A stretch of 64,000 nt of DNA from UBA10348 sp002469915 (lineage in GTDB: Bacteria > Bacteroidota > Rhodothermia > Rhodothermales > UBA10348): the NCBI GenBank assembly GCA_029249345.1, contig JAQWHM010000017.1, positions 62,001 through 126,000 of the forward strand, in the 5' to 3' direction. The notes under the pieces were generated by a model. It was not told the origin of the DNA. It was given only the letters and a program-made list of their open reading frames with translations, and ran no database searches. The translations under genes and the position numbers were made by a program. Below are positions 62,992 to 64,000 of the stretch, one piece after another. Position 1 is the first letter of the stretch. Every line of letters starts with the position of its first letter.

Positions 62992-63861
62992 CTACCATTT
63001 TTTCTTGTTTCGCAGGTACACTCTAAATCCAATAGAAAGGGCGTTCATAGAAAGCACAATGCCGATCAAGAGAAGAGCTACGCCGTATGGGAGATGCTCC
63101 GGCACATCAGGGACTTGTGTCGAAACCACAAATAAATGAAGTGAGAGCGCCATCGTCTGGTCGAAAACGGTTTCTGGAAGGAACGGTAAAAAGAATGCCG
63201 CGCCGGTAAACATGATGGGTGCCGTTTCTCCCGCTGTTCGAGATACCTCTAGTATGACTCCAGTAAGAATACCGGATACGGCATTGGGTAGAACAATGCG
63301 GCGAATGGTCTGCCAACGCGTCGCACCCATGCTCCAACACGCCTCTCTAAACGCGTGGGGCACAGATTGAAGTGATTCTTTTGTGGCCACAATCACGACG
63401 GGAAGCGTCATAATGGCTAGCGTCAGGCTGGAGGCTAGAATACTCGTGCCGAACTGCAAGAAAATGACGAATGCACCCACACCAAATAAGGCATGTACGA
63501 TAGAAGGCACGCCCGCAAGATTGATAATGGCTAGGTTAATGGCCCTGGTTAACCAGTTGTCTGCAGCATATTCACTGAGGTAAATAGCCGCGGCAATCCC
63601 TAATGGGACAGAAAAAACGAGTGCAAGAGACACCAAGAACAACGTACCTAGGAGGGCAGGGAAGATGCCGCCCTCGGTCATACCGTTACTTGGAAACTCT
63701 GTAAGGAAAGCCCAGCTAATGGCTGGACCACCCCGTATGATGAGAAGAACCAAAATGATCAGGACAGGCAAGATCAAAAGCCACGTCATGAGCATGAATA
63801 ACATGCGCCATCGCTTTTGAATCTGGTAGTTCCGAAGGTTCAGATCACTTGCTGAAAACAT
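62992..63861 (-). CDS. pstA: Phosphate ABC transporter permease
   Basis: The 289-residue permease has six expected membrane helices; after a hydrophilic start comes WRMLFMLMTWLLILPVLIILVLLI. The binding-protein-dependent-transport motif is SLQSVPHAFREACWSMGATRWQTIRRIVLPNAVSGILTGVILEVSRTAGETAPIMFTG (EAA loop). PstA forms the membrane channel with PstC for high-affinity phosphate uptake. The pstC end lies immediately upstream. Confidence 0.93.
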   Translation of the reverse strand: MFSASDLNLRNYQIQKRWRMLFMLMTWLLILPVLIILVLLIIRGGPAISWAFLTEFPSNGMTEGGIFPALLGTLFLVSLALVFSVPLGIAAAIYLSEYAADNWLTRAINLAIINLAGVPSIVHALFGVGAFVIFLQFGTSILASSLTLAIMTLPVVIVATKESLQSVPHAFREACWSMGATRWQTIRRIVLPNAVSGILTGVILEVSRTAGETAPIMFTGAAFFLPFLPETVFDQTMALSLHLFVVSTQVPDVPEHLPYGVALLLIGIVLSMNALSIGFRVYLRNKKKW

Positions 63862-63864
63862 GGC

Positions 63865-64000
63865 TTATTTTTTCTTGATTCCGCGCACCACAAGGTCCGC
63901 AGTCAGGTTGATCAGAAAAGTGATGAGGAAGAGAAAGATGCCAAGCGTGAACAAGGCTCCATAGTGGGATGACCCTACCGCCGTTTCTCCCAACTCGGCA
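63865..64000 (-). CDS. pstC: Phosphate ABC transporter permease, C-terminal end (runs off the window)
   Basis: Only the last 45 codons are inside the window. They read AELGETAVGSSHYGALFTLG then a membrane helix (IFLFLITFLINLTADLVV) and a basic end (RGIKKK), as at the PstC C-terminus. The stop TAA at 63865-63867 is 4 bp before the pstA start, which supports the pstC-pstA-pstB-pstB order. Confidence 0.85.
   Translation of the reverse strand, partial: AELGETAVGSSHYGALFTLGIFLFLITFLINLTADLVVRGIKKK

Noticed and set aside
1..64000. tRNA, rRNA, CRISPR, insertion sequence or prophage
   Set aside because: I saw no cloverleaf, regular spacer array, transposase, integrase or phage gene; a tRNA or Rfam scan would be needed to exclude small RNAs.

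Overview
The window is a chromosomal segment of a Gram-negative bacterium, densely packed with housekeeping genes on both strands and of moderate G+C. Outer-membrane-type proteins with signal peptides and C-terminal Phe, lipoproteins with periplasmic parvulin chaperones, a B12-dependent methylmalonyl-CoA mutase, a 7TM-HD c-di-AMP phosphodiesterase, a long six-domain S1 protein and generally weak Shine-Dalgarno sites suggest the Bacteroidota-like lineage, perhaps Rhodothermia or Balneolia. That placement is inference. I saw no rRNA, tRNA, CRISPR array, insertion sequence or phage gene.

Layout. 0-9.5 kb: PEGA/beta-barrel protein, a ZIP metal transporter with an apparent 5' frameshift, RodZ-like protein, ligA, sodium:solute symporter, PgpH. 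9.5-13.6 kb (minus): pruA, a diaminopentanoate-dehydrogenase-like enzyme, a membrane protein and a GntR regulator in one tight operon. 13.9-17.8 kb: a long coiled-coil protein with 44-residue repeats ending in a gas-vesicle GvpL/GvpF domain, split by one in-frame amber codon. 17.8-20.3 kb: LolC/E-type permease, peroxiredoxin, moaD, moaE. 20.3-26.5 kb: purC with a LacI regulator, divergent copA-copZ, a ferredoxin-NADP reductase. 26.6-36.2 kb: a giant putative outer-membrane protein, murA, cysteine desulfurase, fructose-bisphosphatase, thrB, thrC. 36.2-41.4 kb: M23 peptidase, AI-2E exporter-family protein, hutF, MoxR ATPase. 41.4-47.3 kb: three consecutive parvulin/SurA-like envelope chaperone genes, divergent from an ECF sigma/anti-sigma pair. 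47.4-54.5 kb: gltX, meaB-mutB-mutA, a TrmH-type methyltransferase, cmk. 54.6-60.1 kb: rpsA, HD hydrolase, and an FAD oxidase/ornithine-cyclodeaminase-family pair. 60.2-64 kb: 2-phosphoglycerate kinase-like protein and a phosphate (Pst) transporter operon running off the right edge.

The most unusual material is (i) the orphan GvpL/F-coiled-coil gene, whose 44-residue repeat continues in register through the amber codon, so both halves belong to one gene; and (ii) the two adjacent PstB ATPases. Their departures from ABC consensus motifs are distributed so that a heterodimer would have one consensus and one degenerate ATP site, whereas PstB normally works as a homodimer. Other points are the ZIP frameshift at a C5 run, a sigma-factor/chaperone arrangement suggesting an envelope-stress module, and simple-sequence tracts in mutA, rpsA and in front of the HD-hydrolase gene.
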